Of a DNA stretch of 33,701 nt, positions 8,373 through 15,832 are shown in pieces. Every line of letters starts with the position of its first letter. Positions within the stretch are counted from its first letter, which is position 1. Under the pieces are notes generated by a model. That model had not been told where the DNA came from. It searched no databases and saw only the letters and a program-made list of their open reading frames with translations. Source of the DNA: an uncultured Spartobacteria bacterium (GTDB lineage Bacteria > Verrucomicrobiota > Verrucomicrobiia > Chthoniobacterales > UBA6821); NCBI GenBank assembly GCA_903858595.1, contig CAIOJL010000167.1:1-33701 (forward strand), given 5' to 3'. The translations under genes and the position numbers were made by a program.

Positions 8373-10712
8373 TTACTCGGCAGAACGGTCGAGCTGGATC
8401 GGATCGGTGATCTCAGGCGAGGCCCACCGTGCGCGGATCTCCAGATCAGGCCCCGTGTAGCCAAGTCGGTGCACGCCATTCTCGAACGAGTAGCGGAGCG
8501 CCCCGGACTTCCCGTTGACATCGAGCGGCAGTTCGGTGACACCCCCATCGCGGCGATGCGGGGTCATCACCACGTCGAGCTGGCGGATAGGCTTCTCGCC
8601 GACATGGCTCATCGGCTCCTGCATCGGGACAAGCGCCCCCTCGCGAAGGTAGAGAGGAATGGTCGCGAGCGGCGAGACTGTCGTGATCCAGCGCTCTCCC
8701 TGCTCCACAGCGCCCGTCCACCAGCAGGTCCATTCCCCGGCAGGGAGATAGAAACTCCGCGCGCCGTCGGCCGTGAAGACCGGGACCACCAGGAGACTCT
8801 CTCCGAAGAGGTACTGGTCGTAGAGAGGCCAGGTCGTCGGATCCTCTTGGAAATCGATGACCAGAGGCCGCGCCATCGGTAGCGATTCGGCGGCCGACTT
8901 GAGGGCGCTTCCTAGGACATAAGGCATCATCGCGTAGCGCAGGCGGATGATGTCGCGGCAGTGACGGAGAGCCTCCGGGGAGAACTTGTAGAGCTCCCGG
9001 TCGCCGAAGCCGTGAATACGGGAATGCGACAGGAACATGCCGAACTGCATCCAGCGGATCAGCAGCAGGTCGTCCGTGGTGCCGCAGAATCCCCCGATAT
9101 CCTGGCTCCAGAACGTGAAGCCGCTCAGGCCCAGCGAAAGACCGCCAGCAAGCTGCGGGATGATATTGTGGAAGTTCGGACTATTGTCCCCGCCCCAGTG
9201 GAGGGGATATCGTTGACTTCCGGCCCAGGCCGAACGGGCCCAGACAGCCCCCTCGCCCGTCGTCGATTCCGTGATCTCGAAGGCGGCCTTGTTGTAGAGA
9301 AGCGGGTAGAGATTGTGCATCCGCGAGCCCGGAGTTCCATCATAATAGACGCCGTCCGACGGGGCGAACTCGCCGAAATCGGTCTTGATAACGCTCGCCC
9401 CAGCCTCGAGCAGGCCACGGACCCTTGCCTGGAAGACCTCGACCGCCCGGGGATTGGTGAAGTCGATGACACCCACGACTCCCTTGAATCCCGGCGTGAA
9501 GCAGGTTTTGGAGTCGTAGATCTCGCCGTCGGCAGTTTTCACGAAGCCCTCCACCGCCTTGAGTTCCTCGAAGTAAGAGGATCCCTCCGGGATGTAGGGA
9601 AGCTGCCAGAGCGAGACACGGATTCCCATGTCACGCAGCTCGCGCATGAATGCGGCGGGATCGGGGAAGCGCTCCCTGTCGAATTCCAGATCGCAGTACC
9701 AGTCCTCCTTGAACCAATGGGTATCAAGATGCACCACATCGCAGGGAACATCGTTCTCCCGCATCTTGCGCATGACATCGATGACCTCTTCCGCCGACTT
9801 GTAGCTGATCTTGCTCTGCCAGTAGCCGAAGGTCCACGGCGGAGGGACCGCGGGACGGCCCGTCAGTCCCGTGTAGCATACCAGCACCTCCTTGATGCTG
9901 CCCGCGATGAAATAGTAATCGAGGAAAGGATCGTCCACCGCCACCTGGATGTCCGCGGCGCTGCGGCTGCCGACCCAGAACGTCATGCGGCTCGAGTGGT
10001 TAAAGTAGATCCCGTATCCGGCCGTGGTCACGTAGAAGGGAATATTCTTATAGCTCCGGGGAGTCATCACCCCGATGGCGTCGTCGGTGTCGAGCTCGAT
10101 GGTCTGGCCGGTCTTGTCGAGCTTCAGGAACTTTTCCCCGAACCCGTACACCGCTTCCCTCGGCCGCAGCGAGAAATTCTCGGTGGCGACGCGCTGGCTT
10201 CCGTTGTGAAGCAACCCGGCGTTGAGCGAGTCCCAGTTTACGAAATTATTCTTCTCCCCTCCCCCCACCTCGGTGAGGAGACGTCCGGCCGGGTCGGTCG
10301 CCACCATGCGGAACGGCGAGGTTTCGACCGTCCAGGAGAGCCGGAAGGTCGTGATCGTGACCTTCTCGCCGCTGACCGAGATTTCGGGATCGGCACCCAG
10401 TTCCAGCTCCACCTGCAGCATCGGCGTCAGGTTCTCGGGCACAGCGTCCCCCTCCGCATAGCGGACACGGATCACGGAAGCCGAGACGACATCCAGCCGA
10501 AGCTCCCCTTCGATCGGTTTCTCGAAGGTCGCCCGCTCCTTGAGCGCCGCCATCTCGGGGTCGGCCGAAGAGATCGTCCCCTTGAAGCGCAGCGAAGCGA
10601 AGGTGCGGAAACGGACGAATCGGGGTCCCTGTTCCACAAGCTCGACCTTGTCGATGCTGGTGCGGAGGCCGCTGTACTCTTCGAGAATGAGGGTGGGATT
10701 TTTGGATGGCAT
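8373..10712 (-). CDS. yicI: GH31 alpha-xylosidase (YicI type)
   Basis: The 779-residue product is a retaining alpha-glycosidase of family GH31. The N-terminal beta-sandwich ends near PPWTFGYWQSKISY, and the barrel has VVHLDTHWFKEDWYCDLEFD, VIKTDFGEFAP with nucleophile D445, and YPLHWGGDN with acid/base D509. KTDFGE and HWGGD are the signatures of the Escherichia coli YicI alpha-xylosidase group, and the 64-residue spacing of the two aspartates matches it. Expected substrates are isoprimeverose or xyloglucan fragments, with xylose released. No signal peptide is seen. It is the first gene of the four-gene hydrolase operon; 47 bases separate it from the next gene. The promoter should lie in 10713-11239. 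Alpha-glucosidase activity is the main alternative. Confidence 0.88.
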   Translation of the reverse strand: MPSKNPTLILEEYSGLRTSIDKVELVEQGPRFVRFRTFASLRFKGTISSADPEMAALKERATFEKPIEGELRLDVVSASVIRVRYAEGDAVPENLTPMLQVELELGADPEISVSGEKVTITTFRLSWTVETSPFRMVATDPAGRLLTEVGGGEKNNFVNWDSLNAGLLHNGSQRVATENFSLRPREAVYGFGEKFLKLDKTGQTIELDTDDAIGVMTPRSYKNIPFYVTTAGYGIYFNHSSRMTFWVGSRSAADIQVAVDDPFLDYYFIAGSIKEVLVCYTGLTGRPAVPPPWTFGYWQSKISYKSAEEVIDVMRKMRENDVPCDVVHLDTHWFKEDWYCDLEFDRERFPDPAAFMRELRDMGIRVSLWQLPYIPEGSSYFEELKAVEGFVKTADGEIYDSKTCFTPGFKGVVGVIDFTNPRAVEVFQARVRGLLEAGASVIKTDFGEFAPSDGVYYDGTPGSRMHNLYPLLYNKAAFEITESTTGEGAVWARSAWAGSQRYPLHWGGDNSPNFHNIIPQLAGGLSLGLSGFTFWSQDIGGFCGTTDDLLLIRWMQFGMFLSHSRIHGFGDRELYKFSPEALRHCRDIIRLRYAMMPYVLGSALKSAAESLPMARPLVIDFQEDPTTWPLYDQYLFGESLLVVPVFTADGARSFYLPAGEWTCWWTGAVEQGERWITTVSPLATIPLYLREGALVPMQEPMSHVGEKPIRQLDVVMTPHRRDGGVTELPLDVNGKSGALRYSFENGVHRLGYTGPDLEIRARWASPEITDPIQLDRSAE

Positions 10713-10748
10713 GGGCGTCAGAAGGATGGAAGCCTTTCCTTATGGATG

Positions 10749-10771
10749 AAGGGTTATCATTTGCAACCCTT
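10749..10771. promoter_or_regulatory. Hairpin or operator-like palindrome upstream of the GH31 gene
   Basis: AAGGGTT (10749-10755) and AACCCTT (10765-10771) form a perfect seven-base stem around ATCATTTGC. It starts 37 bases before the GH31 start codon on the minus strand, where an operator for a sugar-responsive repressor or a leader hairpin would be expected. No regulator gene is present nearby, so the function is a guess. Confidence 0.3.
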
Positions 10772-10861
10772 TCATCATGAAAATGAAAAATGAAGTTTTG
10801 CGGCTCCTCACTGTTTGGAGTGGGTGAGGACGTAAGGCTGAGATGCATGGAGAAAATATGG

Positions 10862-10876
10862 AACTCAAGAACTCAG
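10862..10876 (+). repeat. Inverted repeat arm, left
   Basis: AACTCAAGAACTCAG is repeated exactly, in inverted orientation, at 11109-11123. The two arms bracket 232 bases without any gene. Sequences of this wording look like members of a dispersed intergenic repeat rather than transposon ends. Confidence 0.5.
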
Positions 10877-11108
10877 AAACTCATCCGTAACAAACCTCCG
10901 ACTGGGTGGAGGAGGTAGAACTGCAAAGTATAAGCAGCCCCCAAGTGGAGAGCGGCGTGGTCACGCCCTAGTTCAAATGCAAAGCAACGGTCGGGCCGCG
11001 CAAACTCAGAAAATAACTAGAAACAAAAGGCATTTGCTTAGATTTAGGCATCTTGTTCCGGAGGCCGCGCAAGCAGGGAAAAGACCCTCTCTTTTATCAC
11101 TTCCTTTC

Positions 11109-11123
11109 CTGAGTTCTTGAGTT
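11109..11123 (-). repeat. Inverted repeat arm, right
   Basis: CTGAGTTCTTGAGTT is the exact reverse complement of the arm at 10862-10876. It is followed within 20 bases by a copy of the TTTCATCCCCTTCATCCC repeat. Confidence 0.5.
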
Positions 11124-11141
11124 TCAGATTTTTACCTCTCC

Positions 11142-11164
11142 TTTCATCCCCTTCATCCCTGTGA
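11142..11164 (+). repeat. Dispersed intergenic repeat, copy 1 (TCATCCCCTTCATCCCTGTG)
   Basis: This 23-base stretch recurs with one or two changes at 19096-19119 and 31460-31482, always at the edge of a gene in the same orientation on the plus strand. It is imperfectly self-repeating (TTCATCCCC TTCATCCC). Confidence 0.55.
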
Positions 11165-11239
11165 GTCCTGCATATTGTGGCCAGAACTTCTGGTTTCCTT
11201 GAACCATGAGGCGGCATAGAGTAGAAGTGTCTAATCCCT

Positions 11240-11863
11240 ATGCATGTTCCGGCCGACAACTCCCTCCACCGGAAACAACGCGGTTTTTCGCTACTGGAGC
11301 TGCTTCTGGTCATCGCCATCATGGGTCTCCTGGCCGTGATGGCGTCGGGCACCTTGGGGATGGTGGATGCCAACCGCATCACCACCGCGGCCCTGAAACT
11401 GCGCAGCACCGCCGAACTGGCGCGCCAGACCGCCATTACCTCCGGGAGTCCTGTGGATCTGAGGTTTTACCAGCCGACGACCTCGCCGACGGGTTCCTCC
11501 AATGATTATACCGCCTTCCGTCTGGTGACCATCAGCGGCTCGGTCCAGACCCCGATGAGAATCATCCGACTGCCCGACGGTATCGGCATGAGGAGCAATG
11601 CCACCTCCTCCACCCTCCTGAGCAGCAGCAACCCCTGCACAATCACGGAGACGACACCGCCCGGCGGCTTCCTGTCGACTGCCAGGTATGTGCGGTTCCT
11701 GCCGAACGGCGGCCTCGACATCCTCGCCCATTTGCCCTCCATCCCTTGGTGCGTCTCCATCGCCAAGTCCGCGGCTCCCGCCGTCGCCAACGGCCTTCCG
11801 ACGAATTTCGCCACCGTCTGCTTCGACGCCCTCCTCGGCTCGACAGGGATCTACAGGCCCTGA
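11240..11863 (+). CDS. Prepilin-like protein, Verru_Chthon cassette protein D type
   Basis: The 207-residue product starts with a short leader ending RG and then FSLLELLLVIAIMGLLAVMA, a type IV prepilin cleavage and N-methylation motif with the conserved E five residues into the mature chain (E20). The helix is followed by LARQTAITSGSPVDLRFYQ, the segment I associate with Verru_Chthon cassette protein D, a pseudopilin-like family restricted to Verrucomicrobiota. It would be processed by a prepilin peptidase and held in the inner membrane. The role of the cassette is unknown. Protein C follows 122 bases downstream, and a repeat-bearing gap separates them. The ATG at 11240 has no ribosome binding site. 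A plain GspH-type pseudopilin is the alternative. Confidence 0.75.
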   Translation: MHVPADNSLHRKQRGFSLLELLLVIAIMGLLAVMASGTLGMVDANRITTAALKLRSTAELARQTAITSGSPVDLRFYQPTTSPTGSSNDYTAFRLVTISGSVQTPMRIIRLPDGIGMRSNATSSTLLSSSNPCTITETTPPGGFLSTARYVRFLPNGGLDILAHLPSIPWCVSIAKSAAPAVANGLPTNFATVCFDALLGSTGIYRP

Positions 11864-11872
11864 AAAATTAAT

Positions 11873-11900
11873 ATGAAGTATGAAGTATGAAGTATGAAAC
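11873..11900 (+). repeat. Tandem 7-base repeat ATGAAGT
   Basis: ATGAAGT occurs three times in a row (11873-11893) and is followed by ATGAAAC. Similar strings of ATGAA-type units occur at 19034-19067 and 22301-22336, so this is a member of a dispersed low-complexity family found only between genes. Confidence 0.6.
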
Positions 11901-11910
11901 GGGATTTCCA

Positions 11911-11927
11911 GGAGCCTCTTTGGCTCC
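11911..11927 (+). other. Stem-loop between prepilin genes D and C
   Basis: GGAGCC (11911-11916) and GGCTCC (11922-11927) form a perfect six-base stem with the loop TCTTT. It lies 48 bases after the protein D stop. No T tract follows, so it may attenuate or stabilise the transcript rather than end it. Confidence 0.4.
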
Positions 11928-11985
11928 CGAGTCACCAACCCTTCAACCCTTCTCCTTATAGCTTCTTTAATCCCCCTCATGACCC

Positions 11986-12996
11986 GTGACGCGTAACCAT
12001 CAAACCCAACCCGACCAGGGCTTCACCCTGATCGAAATCATCCTAGCCATCGCGATCATCTGCTTCGTTGTCGTCATGATTGCCTCCATCGTGAACACGG
12101 TTTCCGGCTCGTGGAAGCGGAGCAGCTCCGAGATGACAAGCTTCCAGAACGCCCGCTTCGCCTTCGACCGGCTCAACTCGACGATCAACCAGTCCACGCT
12201 CAATCCCTACTGGGACTACGTCGATGCGAGCGGAACCCGACGCACCTCCAACAACGCGGCGACATTCGCTCCTTCCAAATACGCCCGCTGCAGCGACCAG
12301 CACTTCATGATCGCCCCCGTCTCCAACTACACCAACAGCGGGCAAACGATCGCCTGCTTCTTCCAAGCTCCGCTCGGTTATTCGACGAACACCAGCCTGA
12401 CCAGCCTGAACAACATGCTCAACGCCGTCGGTTTCTTTGTCGAATTCAACAGTGACGGCGACAGCAACACGTGCTCCCTCAAGCCCTCCTTTGCCGGCCA
12501 GGCGAAATGGCGCTACCGCCTCATGGAGCTGCGACAACCAAGCGAGAACAATAGTGTGTTCACAAACACCACCAACAGCGCGTGGATCACCAATGCCATG
12601 ACCGTTCCCGGCCGGCAGGCACGACCCATCGCCGACAACATCATCGCCCTTGTGCTCATGGCAGAGGATGTCAACGGGAACCCGCTCTTCTCCAGCACGA
12701 ACAACAGCTACACCTACGATTCGCGCAACTCCAACTCCACGAACACCTATAACCAGCTCCCCGCCCAGGTTCAGGTCACCATGGTCGCCATCGACGAGGC
12801 CTCGGCGTCGAGGCTCGCTGCCAAGAATGGCAGTACTGCCCCCTCCATCGTCAGCTCAAACTACTTCCAGGATCCCGCCAACTACACCACAAACCTGGCC
12901 TCCCTGCAGCAGGAACTGGCAACGAATTCCTCGAAGCCGACCTTCCGGGTCTTCAGCACCTCGATCCGTATCGAGGCCGCAAAGTGGAGCCAGTGA
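11986..12996 (+). CDS. Prepilin-like protein, Verru_Chthon cassette protein C type
   Basis: The 336-residue product starts with the prepilin motif QGFTLIEIILAIAIICFVVV after an 11-residue leader; the conserved E is E17. Family-like landmarks follow: FQNARFAFDRLNSTINQSTL, then NPYWDY, KYARCSDQHFM near residue 100, and VTMVAIDEASASRL near residue 270. Together these match my memory of Verru_Chthon cassette protein C. It is Asn/Ser/Thr-rich in the middle, as surface-exposed pseudopilins often are. The only possible in-frame start is GTG at 11986, because a stop lies just upstream; an ATG at 11979 is out of frame by a 7-base near-duplication. Proteins A and B of the cassette are not present beside it. 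Confidence 0.72.
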   Translation: MTRNHQTQPDQGFTLIEIILAIAIICFVVVMIASIVNTVSGSWKRSSSEMTSFQNARFAFDRLNSTINQSTLNPYWDYVDASGTRRTSNNAATFAPSKYARCSDQHFMIAPVSNYTNSGQTIACFFQAPLGYSTNTSLTSLNNMLNAVGFFVEFNSDGDSNTCSLKPSFAGQAKWRYRLMELRQPSENNSVFTNTTNSAWITNAMTVPGRQARPIADNIIALVLMAEDVNGNPLFSSTNNSYTYDSRNSNSTNTYNQLPAQVQVTMVAIDEASASRLAAKNGSTAPSIVSSNYFQDPANYTTNLASLQQELATNSSKPTFRVFSTSIRIEAAKWSQ

Positions 12997-13108
12997 TGGG
13001 GATGGGGGAATGAAGGCCAAAGGGGGCAGGCGAAGAGGGCACAGGGCACATCACCCATTTCCCATAACCGATACCCATCTTGGCTTTTCTCATGCTAAGC
13101 TAGGTCCT

Positions 13109-14839
13109 GTGTCAGGAACAGCCTACAATCCCCCTGCCTCTATCCCTCTTTCAAGGCCTGCCGCGCTGCACCGGAAGCTGCGTGAGGTGCCACATAAGCC
13201 CGGCGTTTACGTGATCCGTGACCGATTCGCCAAGATCATCTATGTCGGCAAGGCCCACGATCTGCGCCGCCGTCTCTCCAACTACTTTACCCCATCCAGC
13301 CGGAACCGGGTCGACCTGAAGACTCGGGCCCTGATCGACAGCGCTAACGACTATGAATGGCATCTCGTCAAGAGCGACGCCGAGGCAGTGCTCTTCGAGG
13401 GAAAGCTGATCAAGGAATGGCGCCCCAAGTACAACATCAGCTTCCGGGACGACAAGCGCTTCATCATGGTTAGAGTGCAGATGGCGGATGCCATTCCTCG
13501 CTTTGAATTGGTGCGCTTCCGCAAAGAAGATGGTGCCCGCTACTTCGGCCCCTTTGCCAATGCCGGCGCCCTTCGCACCTCCCTGCAAGCCATCAAGAAA
13601 CAGTTTGGCCTCCGCTCTTGCCGTCCGTTGGAACCCATGGAACGTGATTTCAAGCACTGCCTCGACCATGTGATCAAGAACTGCTCCGCACCCTGTATCG
13701 CACGCATCTCGCGCGAGGAGTACAAAGTCCGCGTCGACAAAGCCTGCGAGGTTCTTGAAGGAAAATCGAGGGAGATGATCGCCTCGCTGGAAGAAGAAAT
13801 GGAAAAGGCCGCGGCGAAGCTTGATTTCGAGAAGGCCGCCTCCCTCCGCAACCTGCTGAAGGATCTCCGCGAGACCAGCAAGCCGATGAGGAGATTCACC
13901 CGCAAATCTCTTCCCAACAGTATTAACCCCGGGGAGGACGTCACGGATCTCAGCGACGCCCTCGGACTCTCTCGTCCCCCGCGTATTATGGAGTGCTTCG
14001 ACATCTCGAATATCTCGGACAATCACATCGTCGCCTCGATGGTCCGTTTCCGCGACGGCATTCCGGATCGGGAGAGCTACCGCCGCTACCGCATCACCTC
14101 GACCAAGGGTCAGAATGACTTCGCCAGCATGGCTGAGGTGATCCGCCGTCGTTACAAGCGACTGCTCAAAGAGGCGGTGGAGGCATCACCCGAACTGGCG
14201 GATTCCCAAGAAATTCCCGCTGAAGCATTGGATCGAATGGCAAGACTCACACAGTCAGCTAAGGGGAAGGAAAGCCCCCTTCCCGATCTCATCATTGTGG
14301 ACGGAGGTAAGGGCCAGCTCGGCATGGCCTGCCGCGAGCTTCAGACATTGGGACTCCATGACCAACCTATCATAGGACTGGCCAAGGAATTTGAAGAGAT
14401 CTATCGGCCTGGGGAATCAGTCCCCCTCCGTCTCGACAAGGACTCGGGCGCGCTGAAACTCCTGCAGCGCATCCGCGACGAAGCCCACCGGATCGCCAAC
14501 GGCTACAACGAACTCCTCCTGCGGAGGCGGATTTCGGAAAGCGCCCTGGATGATGTTCCGGGTGTCAGCGAGGCCAAGAAAAAGGTTCTACTCACCCGCT
14601 TCGGCAGCATATCCCGGCTCAAGAAGACAATGCCTGAGACTTTGGGCGAGACCCCAGGCATCAGCAAAGAGATGGCCGAGAAAATCCTTGCCGCGCTGAA
14701 TCACAAACCCACGAAGAGGGTTTGTGAGACGTTTACTCCTCCAGATGACGGTTCCGCATGGCGTCATACCGGCGCGCTTTGCTCGGTTGGTTCTGTCGCT
14801 CCCTCCGTTCGAGAGTCATCTGGCGTTTCTGGCGGCTGA
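13109..14839 (+). CDS. uvrC: UvrABC excinuclease subunit C
   Basis: UvrC makes both incisions flanking DNA damage after UvrA/UvrB loading. The 576-residue product has the GIY-YIG nuclease (PGVYVIRDRFAKIIYVGKA, residues 31-49), a UVR helix pair (EEEMEKAAAKLDFEKAASLR), the RNase H-like nuclease (MECFDISNISDNHIVASM; LIIVDGGKGQLGMA; IRDEAHRIA) and C-terminal helix-hairpin-helix motifs (LDDVPGVSEAKKKVLL and LGETPGISKEMAEKIL). I chose the GTG at 13109; an ATG at 13010 would add 33 residues with no domain similarity, though it has a G-rich upstream stretch. After the last motif an unusual tail of about 45 residues crosses a hairpin and overlaps the 3' end of rsgA on the other strand by 107 bases. 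Confidence 0.93.
   Translation: MSGTAYNPPASIPLSRPAALHRKLREVPHKPGVYVIRDRFAKIIYVGKAHDLRRRLSNYFTPSSRNRVDLKTRALIDSANDYEWHLVKSDAEAVLFEGKLIKEWRPKYNISFRDDKRFIMVRVQMADAIPRFELVRFRKEDGARYFGPFANAGALRTSLQAIKKQFGLRSCRPLEPMERDFKHCLDHVIKNCSAPCIARISREEYKVRVDKACEVLEGKSREMIASLEEEMEKAAAKLDFEKAASLRNLLKDLRETSKPMRRFTRKSLPNSINPGEDVTDLSDALGLSRPPRIMECFDISNISDNHIVASMVRFRDGIPDRESYRRYRITSTKGQNDFASMAEVIRRRYKRLLKEAVEASPELADSQEIPAEALDRMARLTQSAKGKESPLPDLIIVDGGKGQLGMACRELQTLGLHDQPIIGLAKEFEEIYRPGESVPLRLDKDSGALKLLQRIRDEAHRIANGYNELLLRRRISESALDDVPGVSEAKKKVLLTRFGSISRLKKTMPETLGETPGISKEMAEKILAALNHKPTKRVCETFTPPDDGSAWRHTGALCSVGSVAPSVRESSGVSGG
14701..14727. terminator. Perfect 10-bp hairpin between convergent uvrC and rsgA
   Basis: TCACAAACCC (14701-14710) pairs perfectly with GGGTTTGTGA (14718-14727) around a seven-base loop. 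It begins six bases past the rsgA stop codon on the minus strand, where a terminator is expected, and lies within the last part of the uvrC frame. A long T run is lacking on both sides, so I call it a probable bidirectional transcript end with moderate confidence. Confidence 0.5.
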
Positions 14840-15824
14840 GCCTGAGTTTCTCTATTTCCTCTTCCAACTTGAGAAATCCCTCAAGCCGCGAGATTTCCAT
14901 TCTTCCGTCTGTCATCGCGACACGGATTGCGCAGCCTGCGTGGGGACCATGTCGGCAGTTGTCGAAGCGGCATTCCCCGGCCAGCTCCACGATGTCCGCA
15001 AACTGCTCGCGGAGCGTCGCCTCATCCGTCCACATGTGGACCTCCTTGATGCCGGGATTGTCGATGATGATCCCGCCGCCCCGCAGCACCATCAGTTCGC
15101 GAGCCGTGGTGGTGTGGCGTCCCTTTCCAGTGTTTTCATTGACCTCGTCGGTAAACTGGTATTCCCCTCCGAGGAGATGATTGATCACCGAGGATTTCCC
15201 CGTACCGCTCGATCCGATGAAGGTAATGGAGATGCCCGGCTTCAGATAAGCCTTCAGCGCCTTGAGACTGCTCTTTTTCTTTAGGCTGGTGACATGCACT
15301 TCCGCCTCGGGATTCTGGGTTCGGATCGCTTCCGCAGCCGTCTGGTTCTCCTGATCGGAAAACAAATCAGCCTTATTGACCAGCACGACAGCCTTTGCCC
15401 GGCTGCGGCCGATGATCGCGAAATACCGTTCCATCCGGCGAAGATTGAAATCGGGGCCCGCATCGGTAACCACGATGACGATCTGGATATTGGAGGCGAT
15501 CACCTGTTCCTCCATGCGTTTTCCGGAGGCTTTCCGTGAGAAGCAGGTTTGCCGGGAAAGCCTTGCGCGGATGATATGCTCGTTGTTCTCGTCTCCGACC
15601 TCGAGGGCCACCCAATCCCCTACAGCAGGCAACTCCGCATCCGAGGCGGCAGCATGGTAGACCCTACCTCCCATCACCACCTCCAGCTCACGACCATCTC
15701 CCAGCAGGGCACCATAAGTGATCTTGTTATCGCGGATCAGACGAGCCGGCTCCCAGCCCTTTCCGTCAAATGCGGAGAATTCCTCTGCGAAGGACTCGTT
15801 CCAGCCCAGATCCTCGAGCGTCAT
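14733..15824 (-). CDS. rsgA: Ribosome small subunit-dependent GTPase A
   Basis: RsgA is a circularly permuted GTPase that tests and releases the maturing 30S subunit. The 363-residue product has an N-terminal OB fold (about 35-110), then G motifs in permuted order: G4 NKAD (150-153), G1 GSSGTGKSS (204-212), and G3 DNPG (255-258). The C-terminal zinc knuckle is C285, C290, H292 and C298 in ECRFDNCRHGPHAGC. The basic tail ending RYDAMRNRHLEE is normal for the group with longer N-termini, so its stop at 14733 is credible. Its ATG lies eight bases after engB, which places it last in a DUF6172-engB-rsgA operon, and its 3' end overlaps uvrC. Confidence 0.95.
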   Translation of the reverse strand: MTLEDLGWNESFAEEFSAFDGKGWEPARLIRDNKITYGALLGDGRELEVVMGGRVYHAAASDAELPAVGDWVALEVGDENNEHIIRARLSRQTCFSRKASGKRMEEQVIASNIQIVIVVTDAGPDFNLRRMERYFAIIGRSRAKAVVLVNKADLFSDQENQTAAEAIRTQNPEAEVHVTSLKKKSSLKALKAYLKPGISITFIGSSGTGKSSVINHLLGGEYQFTDEVNENTGKGRHTTTARELMVLRGGGIIIDNPGIKEVHMWTDEATLREQFADIVELAGECRFDNCRHGPHAGCAIRVAMTDGRMEISRLEGFLKLEEEIEKLRLSRQKRQMTLERRERQNQPSKARRYDAMRNRHLEE

Positions 15825-15832
15825 GCAGAAGT

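Larger units (their letters stand above)
10713..11239. promoter_or_regulatory. Gene-free divergent region upstream of the hydrolase operon and prepilin genes
   Basis: No gene is seen in these 527 bases. They must hold the promoters of both divergent units. Structure that can be seen: a hairpin at 10749-10771; a second possible hairpin with CCTCAC (10806-10811) and GTGAGG (10824-10829); the repeat arms at 10862-10876 and 11109-11123; a GGCGT-GGTC-ACGCC hairpin at 10954-10967; and a dispersed repeat at 11142-11164. I could not identify convincing -35/-10 boxes. Confidence 0.45.

Noticed and set aside
8961-10793. A 610-codon open frame on the plus strand
   Set aside because: It is the antisense shadow of the GH31 gene and resembles no protein family.
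10960-10985. A tRNA T-arm-like GTTCAAATGC
   Set aside because: The flanking bases do not pair as a T stem, and no acceptor, D or anticodon stem can be built around it.
11873-11900. A possible CRISPR array from tandem repeats
   Set aside because: The unit is only seven bases, with no spacers and no cas genes in the window.
12650-13108. Upstream extension of the uvrC frame through the protein C gene
   Set aside because: The extension translates an alternate frame of the prepilin gene and then a gap. UvrC similarity begins only near 13160, so a start at 13109 (or possibly 13010) is used instead.
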